34,571 nucleotides of DNA from Parvibaculum sp. (lineage in GTDB: Bacteria; Pseudomonadota; Alphaproteobacteria; Parvibaculales; Parvibaculaceae): NCBI GenBank assembly GCA_030682415.1, contig JAUXOE010000230.1, forward strand, positions 1-34,571. The letters run 5' to 3'. Position 1 is the first letter of the stretch, and each line of letters begins with the position of its first letter. The translations under genes and the position numbers were made by a program. The notes under the pieces were generated by a model, which saw only the letters and a program-made list of their open reading frames with translations, searched no databases and had not been told where the DNA came from. This document shows positions 1 to 7,615 of this stretch, in pieces.

Positions 1-125
1 CCGAGCCCGCCCGCGCCGACGACCAGCACCCGCGCCTTCAGCAGTTTCTGCTGACCGGGCCCGCCGATCTCCTTCAGCACGATATGCCGCGCATAACGTT
101 CGAGTTGTTGGTCGCTCAGTGCCAT
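1..125 (-). CDS. ThiF/MoeB/HesA-family E1-like adenylyltransferase, 5' end only
   Basis: Only the first 41 codons are inside the window; the gene continues beyond base 1. The reverse complement starts with ATG at 125 and reads MALSDQQLERYARHI, followed by a KEIGGPGQQKL segment and a hydrophobic stretch ending in GAGGLG. The 'RYxRHI...G.GQ.KL...VLVVGAGGLG' pattern is the N-terminus typical of MoeB/ThiF/HesA enzymes. These adenylate the C-terminal glycine of a small sulfur-carrier protein (MoaD or ThiS); GAGGLG is the start of the nucleotide-binding Rossmann loop. The choice between molybdopterin-synthase and thiamine-pathway roles cannot be made from this fragment, so no symbol is given. It is divergent from the amidohydrolase gene that starts at 230. 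Confidence 0.85.
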   Translation of the reverse strand, partial: MALSDQQLERYARHIVLKEIGGPGQQKLLKARVLVVGAGGL

Positions 126-229
126 GCGCGCAGTCTTATCACGCCCGGGCGGCCGCGGCAGCCGGTTTGCGCAACGCCGCCGATGCGTGTCAGATATGGC
201 AGGTAAGTCGCAGGGAAGGGGGAATTCCG

Positions 230-1780
230 ATGCTCCGGCGTATTCTGGCGCTGGCGTTCGTTCTGGCCGCGCTGCCGCTGCTGGCGGCTTGCGGCGAGGA
301 GGAAACGCCGTTCGATCTGGTCATTGCCGATGGCCGCGTCATCGACCCTGAATCGGGTCTCGATGCCGTCCGCCATCTCGGCATCCGCGAGGGACGGATC
401 GTGGCCATTTCCGCGGCCCCGCTGAAGGGGCGCGAGACGGTCGATGCGGCGGGTCTCGTCGTCGCGCCGGGCTTCATCGACATTCACTCTCATGCCCAGA
501 CCGTGCCCTCGAACTGGCTGCAGGCTTTTGACGGCGTGACCACGGCGCTCGAACTCGAAGCGGGCACCCTGCCGGTCGCCGCCACCTACGACCAGCTCGT
601 GCGCGAAGGCCGTCCGCTCAATTTCGGCTTCTCGGTCAACTGGGCGATTGCGCGCCAGGCGGTGCTGTCGGGCGCGACGCCGCGCGGTACGCAAGGCTAT
701 GTCGCCGATTTCGGCCTCCCGGGCTGGCAGGATCTGGCAGGCGCGGAACAGTCCGCGGCGGTGCTGGCGCTTGTCGAGCAGGGCCTGAAGGAGGGCGCGC
801 TGGGCATCGGTCTTCTGACCGGCTATGCCCCGGCATCGAACCGCACCGAATATTACGAGGCCGGGCGTCTGGCCGCGCAATATGGCGTGCCGACCTTCAC
901 CCATATCCGCACCCGCAGCATCCGCGAGCCCAATGGCGCCATCGAAGGCTTCCAGGAAGTGATCGCGGTGGCGGCGGGCACCGGCGCGCATATGCATATC
1001 TGCCATCTCAACAGCTCGGCCCTGCGCGAGGTCGACCGCATCGCAGGCATGATCGCCGAGGCGCAACGTCAGGGTCTGCGCATCACCACCGAGGGCTATC
1101 CCTGGGGCGCTGGTTCGACCACCATCGGCGCGCCCTTCCTGCGGCCGGAAAATCTACCCAATCTCGATATCGGCCCCTCCGACATCGAATATGTGGCGAC
1201 CGGCGAGCGCCCGGCAACGGCCGATCGTCTCGCCGAAATTCGTGCCGCCGATCCGGGCGGCATTTCGATCATTCATTATCTGAACGAGGGGCTGGCCGCC
1301 GACCGCGATCTGCTGGCGCGCGCCCTGCTGGTGCCTGGCGGCATTTTCGCCAGCGACGCGGTGCCCTTGACCGTGGCTGGCCGCGTCCTGACCGATGAAG
1401 TCTGGCCGCTGCCGGCCGATGCGGTCGCGCATCCGCGCCTCGCCGGCACCTATACACGCATCCTCGGCACCTGGGTACGCGAGGAGGGACGCCTCGATCT
1501 GATGGAGGCGATCCGCCGCTCGTCGCTGTTACCCGCGCAACTGCTCGAAGAGGCCGCGCCGCAGATGAAGGCGAAGGGCCGCATCGCGCCGGGGGCCGAT
1601 GCCGACATCGTCATCTTCGATGCGGCCACGGTCGCGGCCATGGCGCATTACGGAAATCCGGCGGCGCCGGCCACCGGCATGAAATTCGTGATCGTCAACG
1701 GCGCCTTCGTCATTCGCGACGGCGCGCTGCTGCCCGATGCGCGTCCCGGCCGCGCGGTGCGCGGTCCCGATCGCGGGTGA
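230..1780 (+). CDS. Lipoprotein amidohydrolase, N-acyl-D-amino-acid deacylase-like
   Basis: A 516-residue amidohydrolase-superfamily protein related to D-aminoacylase/N-acyl-D-glutamate deacylase, which hydrolyse N-acylated D-amino acids; the real substrate is unknown. The chosen ATG (230) places a lipoprotein signal at the N-terminus: Arg-Arg, a hydrophobic run and the lipobox LAAC with Cys21, so the protein should be exported and lipidated. A reading frame extending back to 119 would hide this signal. The beta-sandwich start (VIADGRVIDPESG, residues 31-43) and metal motif GFIDIHSHAQ (His86, His88) are clear. Further His residues lie in FTHIRTRS and HICHLNSS, and FASDAVPL carries the expected late Asp. 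The NCG cysteine that bridges metals in classical D-aminoacylases is replaced: the matching segment (102-112) reads GVTTALELEAG. The gene stands alone; a GGGA-rich stretch precedes the start. Confidence 0.85.
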   Translation: MLRRILALAFVLAALPLLAACGEEETPFDLVIADGRVIDPESGLDAVRHLGIREGRIVAISAAPLKGRETVDAAGLVVAPGFIDIHSHAQTVPSNWLQAFDGVTTALELEAGTLPVAATYDQLVREGRPLNFGFSVNWAIARQAVLSGATPRGTQGYVADFGLPGWQDLAGAEQSAAVLALVEQGLKEGALGIGLLTGYAPASNRTEYYEAGRLAAQYGVPTFTHIRTRSIREPNGAIEGFQEVIAVAAGTGAHMHICHLNSSALREVDRIAGMIAEAQRQGLRITTEGYPWGAGSTTIGAPFLRPENLPNLDIGPSDIEYVATGERPATADRLAEIRAADPGGISIIHYLNEGLAADRDLLARALLVPGGIFASDAVPLTVAGRVLTDEVWPLPADAVAHPRLAGTYTRILGTWVREEGRLDLMEAIRRSSLLPAQLLEEAAPQMKAKGRIAPGADADIVIFDAATVAAMAHYGNPAAPATGMKFVIVNGAFVIRDGALLPDARPGRAVRGPDRG

Positions 1781-2106
1781 TGCGCGGCAGGTAAGCATCG
1801 CTGTCACATCGCCGTCGCGCCGATGCAGGTGGCCGCACGGCCGTGCCTCTGTTATCGTCAACGCCGTCGCTCGCGAAAAGGGAAGCGTTCATTCGCGAGG
1901 CGGCGTTCCGGCCCGTGCCGGGTCGCGGCTGCGCATCGGCCTGCGGTAACATGCTTCCCATCGGCCGCCGGCCGCGTTCAGCCTTCCGTCGTCGACAACG
2001 CCCGGGCAAGTCCTGCCGGCGCAGCAGGATCTATGCGCCCGGCCCCCGCGCGGCGGACGATCCGGTTTTGGCCACCGAAACAGAGCCCGAAACAGAGGAG
2101 GTTGTT
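1781..2106. other. 326-bp intergenic region between amidohydrolase and CBS-domain gene
   Basis: No convincing gene is seen. It contains an inverted repeat ctcgcgaa (1870-1877) / ttcgcgag (1892-1899) with a 14-base spacer, and a palindromic GC-rich stretch around 1831-1840. The CBS reading frame is open upstream to about 1843, but this part is rich in Arg/Pro and poor in coding character, so I treat it as untranslated. I found no convincing -35/-10 pair. Confidence 0.5.
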
Positions 2107-2544
2107 ATGCGGATAAAGGAACTGATGACCAACCACGCGGAGTGGATCGAGGCGTCGACGCCCTTGCGCGATGTTTCGCGAACGCTGCGCGACAAGAATA
2201 TCGGCTGCCTGCCGGTCGGCGAAAACGATCGCTTGGTCGGCATGGTCACCGATCGCGACATCTGCTGCCGCGGTGTTGCCGACGGGCTCGATCCCGAAAA
2301 GGCAACGGCGCGCGATGTGATGACCGACGGTATTATCTGGTGCTACGACGACCAGACCGACAAGGAAGCCGCCGAGCTGATGGACAAGCACGGCATCCGG
2401 CATCTGCCGGTGCTCAATCGCAAGAAGCGCATCGTCGGCGTGCTCTCGCTGGGCGATCTCGCCTTCCGCGGTCCGCAGCGGATCGGCGGCGAGGTCATCC
2501 GCCTGATCTCGCGCGACGCCGAACGTCACGCCAAAAGCGCCTGA
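2107..2544 (+). CDS. Two-CBS-domain protein
   Basis: A 145-residue stand-alone protein made of two tandem CBS motifs (about residues 7-60 and 72-125). CBS pairs form a Bateman module that usually binds adenine nucleotides or other ligands; the partner or ligand here is not evident. Signature strands are visible: IGCLPVGENDRLVGMVTDRDI in the first motif and GIRHLPVL...IVGVLSLGDLAF in the second. The RDVMTD segment between the motifs is typical. The start is fixed by a strong AGGAGG ribosome-binding site six bases before ATG 2107. It is monocistronic and ends at a hairpin shared with the convergent thioesterase-like gene. Small cytosolic CBS proteins like this are common in Alphaproteobacteria and are mostly uncharacterised. 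Confidence 0.9.
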   Translation: MRIKELMTNHAEWIEASTPLRDVSRTLRDKNIGCLPVGENDRLVGMVTDRDICCRGVADGLDPEKATARDVMTDGIIWCYDDQTDKEAAELMDKHGIRHLPVLNRKKRIVGVLSLGDLAFRGPQRIGGEVIRLISRDAERHAKSA

Positions 2545-2565
2545 CGGACAGCGACGAAACGAAGA

Positions 2566-2590
2566 GCGGGCGGGGGTTTTCCCCGCCCGC
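2566..2590. terminator. GC-rich hairpin between convergent genes
   Basis: A perfect 10-bp stem, gcgggcgggg (2566-2575) and ccccgcccgc (2581-2590), with a 5-base loop. It lies between the CBS stop (2544) and the stop of the convergent thioesterase-like gene (2593). No clear U-tract follows on either strand, so intrinsic termination may be weak. Confidence 0.6.
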
Positions 2591-2592
2591 CT

Positions 2593-3393
2593 CTATGTGA
2601 GCGCCATCAGCACCACGCTCTGGCACGAGCGGCCGATGCGCCCGTAAACATCGAAGATTTCCGATTCCGTCATCCCCCGGCCGTCGCCGCGCCAGTCGCC
2701 GCGTTGTGCAACGCCGATCCACTCGCCAATGGGATCGCGCGCCAGATGCAGGCTGAGATCGGCATTGGGCCAGCCGGCGGCATTGGGCCGCGTCCCCGCA
2801 TCTGTCACCGTGAACAGTGTCGATACGTCCGCCATCGCCATCGCATTCGAAAACGGCGTCGGCGTTTCGTGGAAAACGCGCTTGAGGCGGAACCACTTCG
2901 CGCGTGTCCCGTCCGCATGCACCGTGTCGCGTATGTCGCAAAGATCGAGAAAGCCGGGACCGGGATTTGCCGATTTGAACGACGCCGGCCGCTCCCATGC
3001 CGGAAACGCTTCCGGCGCGAAAAGACGCGTCTCCGGGCGCCCCGGCAGCCCGTCGATTTCGACCGGTTTCTGGAAGCAGGCGCTGGCCTTGGCCTGCAAT
3101 TTGCCGCCCGCATGAATCTCGTTCTCGAACACCGCCACGCGCCCGCCTTCGCGCACCGCGCTCACCTTGCTCGTCAGCCCGTCGCGCGGCATCGGCCTCA
3201 GCAGATAAATCTGCGCCGACACAAGTCCGCCAAGCCCGCGCGCCGCCGCCATGATTTCCATTTCGCCAACCGCAAGAGCGGCCGCCGCGCCGCCATGCAT
3301 GCCGCCGAACGGCCCCTGCGCCTGCGGATGCGCGTTCCACACCTCGCCATCGCGGCGAAAGACGGGACCGAGTTCGATATTCGGTGCGTTCAT
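2593..3393 (-). CDS. Thioesterase-like (double hotdog) family protein
   Basis: A 266-residue protein resembling the TesB-like/acyl-CoA thioesterase family (two hotdog folds in one chain). The N-terminal part contains QGPFGGMHGGAAAALAVGEME (about residues 26-46), like the hotdog helix region, followed by a strand region around SAQIYLLRPMPRDG that resembles the segment where such enzymes contact the acyl-CoA. The second half has ...PNADLSLHLARDPIGEWIG, typical of the C-terminal hotdog. It would be expected to hydrolyse a thioester in the cytosol; the substrate is unknown. ATG 3393 is the only plausible start. It is the last gene of a minus-strand series after the SDR and DsbA-like genes, but a 175-bp palindromic repeat separates it from them, so co-transcription is uncertain. 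Confidence 0.75.
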   Translation of the reverse strand: MNAPNIELGPVFRRDGEVWNAHPQAQGPFGGMHGGAAAALAVGEMEIMAAARGLGGLVSAQIYLLRPMPRDGLTSKVSAVREGGRVAVFENEIHAGGKLQAKASACFQKPVEIDGLPGRPETRLFAPEAFPAWERPASFKSANPGPGFLDLCDIRDTVHADGTRAKWFRLKRVFHETPTPFSNAMAMADVSTLFTVTDAGTRPNAAGWPNADLSLHLARDPIGEWIGVAQRGDWRGDGRGMTESEIFDVYGRIGRSCQSVVLMALT

Positions 3394-3440
3394 GGATTCA
3401 TCTCACTTGCGAAACCGGTTTGCATATTCTCTAATTTTTC

Positions 3441-3615
3441 CGTCATTGCGAGGGTGAGAAACGGTTCGCGCAAGCGAACGAAAAGGTCCGGTGGACCTTT
3501 TCGAGTTTTGAACGCCCGGAGCGACAGCGAAGGGCTGGAAGCGACGAAGCAATCCAGAAAGCGTCAAACTCGGCATTCGCGGCTTCTGGATTGCTTCGCT
3601 TCGCTCGCAATGACG
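3441..3615. repeat. Composite palindromic intergenic repeat element (~175 bp)
   Basis: Outer ends are perfect inverted repeats: cgtcattgcga (3441-3451) and tcgcaatgacg (3605-3615). Inside are gaagcaatccagaa (about 3546-3559) and its complement (about 3584-3597). Two nested hairpins are present: gttcgc-gcaa-gcgaac (3464-3479) and cgaaaaggtcc-ggt-ggaccttttcg (3479-3503). The CGTCATTGCGAG...GAAGCAATCCAG type of sequence is a widespread bacterial intergenic repeat, not a gene. It sits between two minus-strand genes. No other copy was noticed in this window. Confidence 0.8.
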
Positions 3616-3632
3616 CGGAGAGGGAAGGCGCT

Positions 3633-4235
3633 TCACCCCGCAATCGCCTCTTCCACCTCGCGCAAGCGGTCCTTGCCGAAATAAATCTCGCCATCGACAA
3701 AAAAGGTCGGAATGCCGAAGGCGCCGCGCGCCACGCTGCCTTCGGTGTTCGCCGCGAGCTTCGCCTTGACATCCGCCTCCTGGATGCGCGCCAGCATCCG
3801 CGTCCCGTCCAGCCCGGCGGCGTCGAGCACCGCCTTGATGACGTCCGCGTCGTCCATCTTCTTCGAATCTTCCCACATCGCCGGCATCACCGCCGCGATA
3901 TAGGCGGGCAGATTGCCGTCGATTTCGGCCGCCACCGCGCCGCGCATGATCTGCAGCGTGTTGACAGGGAAATGCGAATTGAATTTGAACCTGGAGAGAT
4001 TGTGCTTTTTGATGAAGCGCTCGATCTCGAGGAACTGGTATTCGCCCTTGTTCTTGATCCCCTGATTGGCGATCACCGGCGAGACGTTGTTTGTCGCCTT
4101 GAAGATGCCGCCGAGCAGCACCGGCACATATGTGAACGTCGTGCCCGTGCGACGCTCGATCTCGGGCACCACCTTCCACGAGAGATAGGCGTTGGGGCTG
4201 CCGAAATCGAAATGGAATTCGACCGTCTTGGTCAT
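3633..4235 (-). CDS. 2-hydroxychromene-2-carboxylate isomerase / DsbA-like (kappa-class GST fold) protein
   Basis: A 200-residue protein of the HCCA-isomerase group of the DsbA/GST-kappa thioredoxin-fold family. These enzymes use glutathione and isomerise 2-hydroxychromene-2-carboxylate in naphthalene-type degradation, but many homologues have other, unknown roles. The N-terminal VEFHFDFGSPNAYLSW carries the active-site Ser in the SPNAY motif in place of the CxxC of true DsbA. The C-terminal RGAFGIPTFFVDGEIYFGKDRL is the cis-Pro/thioredoxin-fold signature. I chose ATG 4235, which has a GAGGG element upstream; a longer frame would start inside the SDR stop region. It follows the SDR gene by 23 bp, so the two are probably one operon. 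No aromatic-degradation genes lie nearby, so the substrate is open. Confidence 0.85.
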   Translation of the reverse strand: MTKTVEFHFDFGSPNAYLSWKVVPEIERRTGTTFTYVPVLLGGIFKATNNVSPVIANQGIKNKGEYQFLEIERFIKKHNLSRFKFNSHFPVNTLQIMRGAVAAEIDGNLPAYIAAVMPAMWEDSKKMDDADVIKAVLDAAGLDGTRMLARIQEADVKAKLAANTEGSVARGAFGIPTFFVDGEIYFGKDRLREVEEAIAG

Positions 4236-4258
4236 TTGCGTTTCCCTCTTGGGTTTGG

Positions 4259-4987
4259 TCAGAAAGTTTCCATCCACGGCCGGAGGTCGAGCTCATGCGT
4301 CCAGGCGCTGCGCGGTTGGGCATGGAGGTGCCAATAGGCGTCCGCGATATGGTCGGGATTGAGGATCCCGTCCTCGGCCTTCAGCTTGTAGCGTTCCGGA
4401 AAATTGTCGCGGATGAAGGCCGTGTCGATGGCGCCGTCGATAACCGGATGGGCGACATGGATGCCCTGCGGCCCGAGCTCGCGGGCCATGCTCTGCGCCA
4501 GCGCCCGAAGCGCGAATTTGGCGCCGGCAAAGGCCGCAAAGCCGGGCCCGCCGCGCAAGCTTGCGGTCGCGCCGGTGAAGATGATCGTGCCTTGCCCGCG
4601 CGGCACCATCACGCGTGCCGCCTCGCGGCCGGTCAGAAAGCCGGCCAGCGCCGCCATTTCCCACACCTTGCGATAGACGCGCTCGGTCATCTCGCGGATC
4701 GGAAAATTCACATTGGCGCCGATATTGAAAACCATCACCTCGATCGGCCCGACCTCGCGCTCGATGGTCGCGAAAAGTTCGACGACCTCCTCTTCCTTCC
4801 GCGCGTCCGATCCGAAGCCGCGCGCGCTTCCGCCCTCGGCTTCGATCTGCTGGGTGAGGGGGATAAGTTTTTCAGCATCGCGCCGCGTCACGCAGGCGAC
4901 ATATCCCCCCCTGGCGAAGCGTCGCGCCACCGCCCCGCCGGTCGCATCACCCGCGCCGATGATCAATGCGGCTTTCTGGCTTCCCAT
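4259..4987 (-). CDS. Atypical short-chain dehydrogenase/reductase (SDR), catalytic Tyr replaced
   Basis: A 242-residue SDR-fold protein. The Rossmann segment is ALIIGAGDATGGAVARRF, a departure from the usual TGxxxGxG. The active-site helix reads GFAAFAGAKFALRALAQSMA: Lys157 is kept but the catalytic Tyr is Phe153. The position 13 residues earlier, normally the catalytic Ser, is Ala140. Such a protein may be a non-canonical reductase or may bind nucleotide without standard chemistry; the substrate is unknown. The start is ATG 4987 because GGAGGA lies at good spacing; the ATG at 4993 abuts that site with no spacing. The upstream region (5038-5070) has three Pho-box-like units pointing at this gene. 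It likely heads an operon with the DsbA-like gene. Confidence 0.85.
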   Translation of the reverse strand: MGSQKAALIIGAGDATGGAVARRFARGGYVACVTRRDAEKLIPLTQQIEAEGGSARGFGSDARKEEEVVELFATIEREVGPIEVMVFNIGANVNFPIREMTERVYRKVWEMAALAGFLTGREAARVMVPRGQGTIIFTGATASLRGGPGFAAFAGAKFALRALAQSMARELGPQGIHVAHPVIDGAIDTAFIRDNFPERYKLKAEDGILNPDHIADAYWHLHAQPRSAWTHELDLRPWMETF

Positions 4988-5037
4988 AATCATCTCCTCC
5001 GGGGTGGTCGCCGACCCTCGCGGGGTCAGGCAAATTC

Positions 5038-5070
5038 ATTTGTGACAGTTTCATGACAGTTTTTTGACAG
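5038..5070 (-). promoter_or_regulatory. Triple Pho-box-like operator facing the SDR operon
   Basis: On the minus strand, three CTGTCA units repeat every 11 bp: ctgtcaaaaaa, ctgtcatgaaa and ctgtcacaaat. This matches the PhoB-binding layout (heptamer plus AT-rich tetramer, consensus CTGTCATAWAWCTGTCAY). The last unit ends about 50 bp before the SDR start. A C-rich tract lies just upstream. A near-identical element occurs at 28860-28892. No clear -10 box follows. Confidence 0.7.
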
Positions 5071-5084
5071 AGGGGGGTTTTGCG

Positions 5085-5102
5085 CTGTCACACGACTGTC
5101 AC
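5085..5102 (+). promoter_or_regulatory. Pho-box-like dimer facing the hxlR-type gene
   Basis: ctgtcac-acga-ctgtcac is a 7+4+7 direct repeat in the Pho-box format, in the same orientation as the regulator gene that starts at 5191. Further downstream are small inverted repeats, ccgtt-tcag-aacgg (about 5114-5127) and gttcc-gaaa-gggaac (about 5142-5156), which could be autoregulatory sites, and a TATACT -10-like hexamer (about 5166-5171). Confidence 0.5.
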
Positions 5103-5190
5103 AATTGTCAGTTCCGTTTCAGAACGGTAATGTCAGAATGGGTTCCGAAAGGGAACTTGTCAAGCTATACTGGCGCCAAAAGGAGCTCCG

Positions 5191-5691
5191 ATGCGCTGGG
5201 AAGAACTCGACCGCGAACACTGCTCGCTTGCCCGCACCCTGTCGGTTGTCGGCGACCGCTGGACGCTGCTGGTGTTGCGTGAATGCTTCCTCCGCATACG
5301 GCGTTTCGAGGAATTCGAGCAGCGTCTCGGCATTGCCCGCCATGTGCTGGCCGACCGCCTGAAAAAGCTGACCGAGGCCGGCGTCCTCGAAAAAATTCCC
5401 TATCAGGAGCGCCCGCGCCGCGAGGAATATCGACTGACGGAGAAAGGTCTGGCGCTTTATCCGGCGCTGCTGGCCCTACTCGACTGGGGCGACAAATACA
5501 TGTCGGGCAAGGAAGGCCCGCCATTGCTGCGCCGTCACAAGGCCTGCGGTCACGTCGCGCATGCGGTGACGGTCTGTTCCGAATGCGGCGAACCGCTCGA
5601 CGCACGCGCGATGACGGCCGAGCCCGGTCCCGGCGCGCCGGCGGGCTTTGTTGTCCCTCAGAGACCGTCGAAGAGCGCCGTCGACAAATAA
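5191..5691 (+). CDS. HxlR-family winged-helix transcriptional regulator
   Basis: A 166-residue DNA-binding protein. The HxlR signature is clear: [21 protein letters not shown] near the N-terminus (residues 11-31) with the conserved Cys and GDRWT. A winged helix follows ([23 protein letters not shown], then the wing around [13 protein letters not shown]). HxlR proteins often sense electrophiles or oxidants through the N-terminal Cys and usually control a divergent neighbour, here the SDR/DsbA-like pair. The C-terminal tail has CGH and CSECGE motifs, which could form a small zinc site. AGGAG lies five bases before ATG 5191. The 3' end overlaps the convergent cysK gene by 34 bp. Target genes and ligand are inferred only from position. 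Confidence 0.9.
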   Translation: MRWEELDREHCSLARTLSVVGDRWTLLVLRECFLRIRRFEEFEQRLGIARHVLADRLKKLTEAGVLEKIPYQERPRREEYRLTEKGLALYPALLALLDWGDKYMSGKEGPPLLRRHKACGHVAHAVTVCSECGEPLDARAMTAEPGPGAPAGFVVPQRPSKSAVDK

Positions 5692-6620
5692 CGTTCGGCA
5701 AAGGACGGGATGATCACGACGATCGTCTTGCCCTTCATCTCCGGCCGCGCGCCGACTTCGAGCGCCACCGCAATTGCGGCGCCCGACGAGATGCCGCAGG
5801 CAATGCCTTCCATCCGTGCCACCTTGCGCGCATGCTCGAAAGCGGTTTCGTTGCCGATGGTAATGACCTCGTCGATCAGCGACTTGTCGAGATTGCCCGG
5901 CGCGAAACCGGCGCCGATCCCTTGAATCATGTGCGGTCCCGGCTGTCCGCCCGACAGCACGGGGCTGTCCTCCGGTTCGACCGCGATCATCTTCATGCCC
6001 GGCTTGCGCGCCTTCAGCACCGAGCCGACACCGGTGAAAGTGCCCGCCGTGCCGATACCCGAAATCACGACATCGACCTTGCCGTCAGTGTCGTTCCAGA
6101 TTTCCTCGGCCGTTGTCGCGCGGTGAATTTCCGGATTGGCCGGATTGTCGAATTGCTGCGGCATCACCGAATTCGGGTACTGCGCCAACAGCTCTTCGGC
6201 GCGCGCAATCGCGCCCTTCATGCCTTTCTCGCGCGGCGTCAGCTCAAGCTGCGCGCCGAGCAGCGCCAGCATCTTGCGCCGTTCGATCGACATGCTCTCC
6301 GGCATGCAGAGAATGAGCTTGTAGCCTTTGGCGGCACAAACGAAGGCAAGCGCGATGCCTGTATTGCCTGATGTCGGCTCGATAATGACGGTGTTCTCGG
6401 CGATCTTGCCTTGCCGCTCCAGCGCTTCGATCATCGAGACGCCGATGCGATCCTTGACGCTCGACAGCGGATTGAAGAATTCGAGTTTCAGCAGAATGTC
6501 GGCAACAGCGCTGGCTTCCGCCGCCATGCGTTTGATGCGCACCAGCGGCGTGTCGCCGATGGTTTCGGTGATGCTGTCATAGACGCGTCCGCGTCCGGGT
6601 TTCTTGCTGCTGTCGCTCAT
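5658..6620 (-). CDS. cysK: Cysteine synthase A (O-acetylserine sulfhydrylase)
   Basis: A 320-residue PLP enzyme that makes L-cysteine from O-acetylserine and sulfide in the cytosol. The PLP lysine lies in [12 protein letters not shown]. The [12 protein letters not shown] loop binds the substrate carboxylate. [12 protein letters not shown] binds the PLP phosphate, and GISSGAA is the late serine motif. Length is normal for the family. The start is ATG 6620 with GGAGG five bases upstream; the open frame to 6737 overlaps the preceding regulator and is not used. It follows the Rrf2 regulator by 53 bp in the coaBC-dut-Rrf2-cysK series, so that regulator may control it. The 3' end overlaps the convergent HxlR gene by 34 bp. 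Confidence 0.95.
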   Translation of the reverse strand: MSDSSKKPGRGRVYDSITETIGDTPLVRIKRMAAEASAVADILLKLEFFNPLSSVKDRIGVSMIEALERQGKIAENTVIIEPTSGNTGIALAFVCAAKGYKLILCMPESMSIERRKMLALLGAQLELTPREKGMKGAIARAEELLAQYPNSVMPQQFDNPANPEIHRATTAEEIWNDTDGKVDVVISGIGTAGTFTGVGSVLKARKPGMKMIAVEPEDSPVLSGGQPGPHMIQGIGAGFAPGNLDKSLIDEVITIGNETAFEHARKVARMEGIACGISSGAAIAVALEVGARPEMKGKTIVVIIPSFAERYLSTALFDGL

Positions 6621-6673
6621 GCTGGCCTCCCGGGCCTTCTGTAACGTTGTCGTTTGCCCCTCGGGGGAGCGTA

Positions 6674-7123
6674 TCAGATCGTGAAGTCGGCGGTCGGTTT
6701 CGAATTTCCGACGCCCGCCTCGTCCGCCTTCCGGCACAGATCCTCAACCGTAATGCCGTCGAGTTTCGCCATCAGGTCCCGCTGCACCTCTTCCCACAAG
6801 GGCGCGATCACGCGCTCGCCAAGCTCCGACGGGCCGCTGCTGGTCGGTTCGTCTGACGCTTCCATGGCGCCGACCACGCGCACCACCTCGCCGACGGCGA
6901 TCCGTCTCCGCTCGCGTGCCAGCGTATAACCGCCGCGGGGCCCACGCACGCCTTTCAGGATGCCGGCATGCACGAGCTGCTGCATCACCTGTTCGAGATA
7001 GCGCTGCGGAATGCCCTGCCGCTTGGTGATTTCCTTCGACTGCACGGGATCGGGCCGCGCATTGATCGCGACATCGACCACCGCTTCGAGCGCCAGCCAG
7101 GTTTTCTTGGAAAGTCTCAGCAT
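6674..7123 (-). CDS. Rrf2-family transcriptional regulator lacking the Fe-S cysteine cluster
   Basis: A 149-residue winged-helix regulator with the Rrf2 pattern: a start [19 protein letters not shown], recognition region [20 protein letters not shown] (about 28-47) and wing [13 protein letters not shown]. IscR- and NsrR-type members hold a [2Fe-2S] or [4Fe-4S] cluster with three Cys in the dimerisation helix; this protein has just one Cys, near the C-terminus, so it cannot hold that cluster. Position directly before cysK suggests a cysteine or sulfur regulator in the style of CymR, which is also cluster-free and functionally tied to CysK. That link is inference from context. It starts 15 bp after dut, so it is likely cotranscribed. 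Confidence 0.88.
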   Translation of the reverse strand: MLRLSKKTWLALEAVVDVAINARPDPVQSKEITKRQGIPQRYLEQVMQQLVHAGILKGVRGPRGGYTLARERRRIAVGEVVRVVGAMEASDEPTSSGPSELGERVIAPLWEEVQRDLMAKLDGITVEDLCRKADEAGVGNSKPTADFTI

Positions 7124-7138
7124 TGCCCCTCGTCCCCG

Positions 7139-7615
7139 CTATCTTCCGGTCGCGCCCGACGTTCCCGTCGAGCCGAAGCCGCCCTGCCCGCGTGCCGTCT
7201 CGTCAAGCGTTTCGACTTCGTTGAACCTGGCTTGCGTCACCGGCGCCACCACCATCTGCGCGATGCGCGTGCCGCGTTCGATCAGAAAGGCGTCAGCCCC
7301 GTGATTGACAAGAATGACCTTCACTTCGCCGCGATAATCGCAATCGACCGTGCCCGGTGAATTGAGAACCGTGACACCGTTTTTGGCCGCAAGTCCCGAG
7401 CGCGGCCGGACCTGCGCTTCGAAGCCCTGCGGCAGCGCGATGGCAAGTCCGGTCGGCACCAGCGCCCGCGCGCCGGGCGCCAGCGTCAGCGGCTGATCCT
7501 CGGGAAGCGCGGCAATGAGATCCATGCCGGCCGCGCCCGCCGTTTCGTAGCGCGGCAGCGGCAAGCCTTGCGCATGCGGCAGCCTTTGCACGCGGACATC
7601 GATCGTGAGCGTCAT
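7139..7615 (-). CDS. dut: Deoxyuridine 5'-triphosphate nucleotidohydrolase (dUTPase)
   Basis: A 158-residue homotrimeric dUTPase that converts dUTP to dUMP and pyrophosphate, keeping uracil out of DNA and feeding dTMP synthesis. All five family motifs are present: AGMDL (motif 1), RPRSGLA (2), [11 protein letters not shown] (3, with the catalytic Asp), RIAQMV (4) and the C-terminal glycine-rich GQGGFGSTG (5). The ATG at 7615 overlaps the coaBC stop in an ATGA arrangement, so the two are translationally coupled; a coaBC-dut pair is common in Proteobacteria. Confidence 0.97.
   Translation of the reverse strand: MTLTIDVRVQRLPHAQGLPLPRYETAGAAGMDLIAALPEDQPLTLAPGARALVPTGLAIALPQGFEAQVRPRSGLAAKNGVTVLNSPGTVDCDYRGEVKVILVNHGADAFLIERGTRIAQMVVAPVTQARFNEVETLDETARGQGGFGSTGTSGATGR

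Noticed and set aside
1843-2106. N-terminal extension of the CBS-domain protein
   Set aside because: The frame is open, but the added residues are Arg/Pro-rich and unlike the rest, while AGGAGG stands six bases before ATG 2107.
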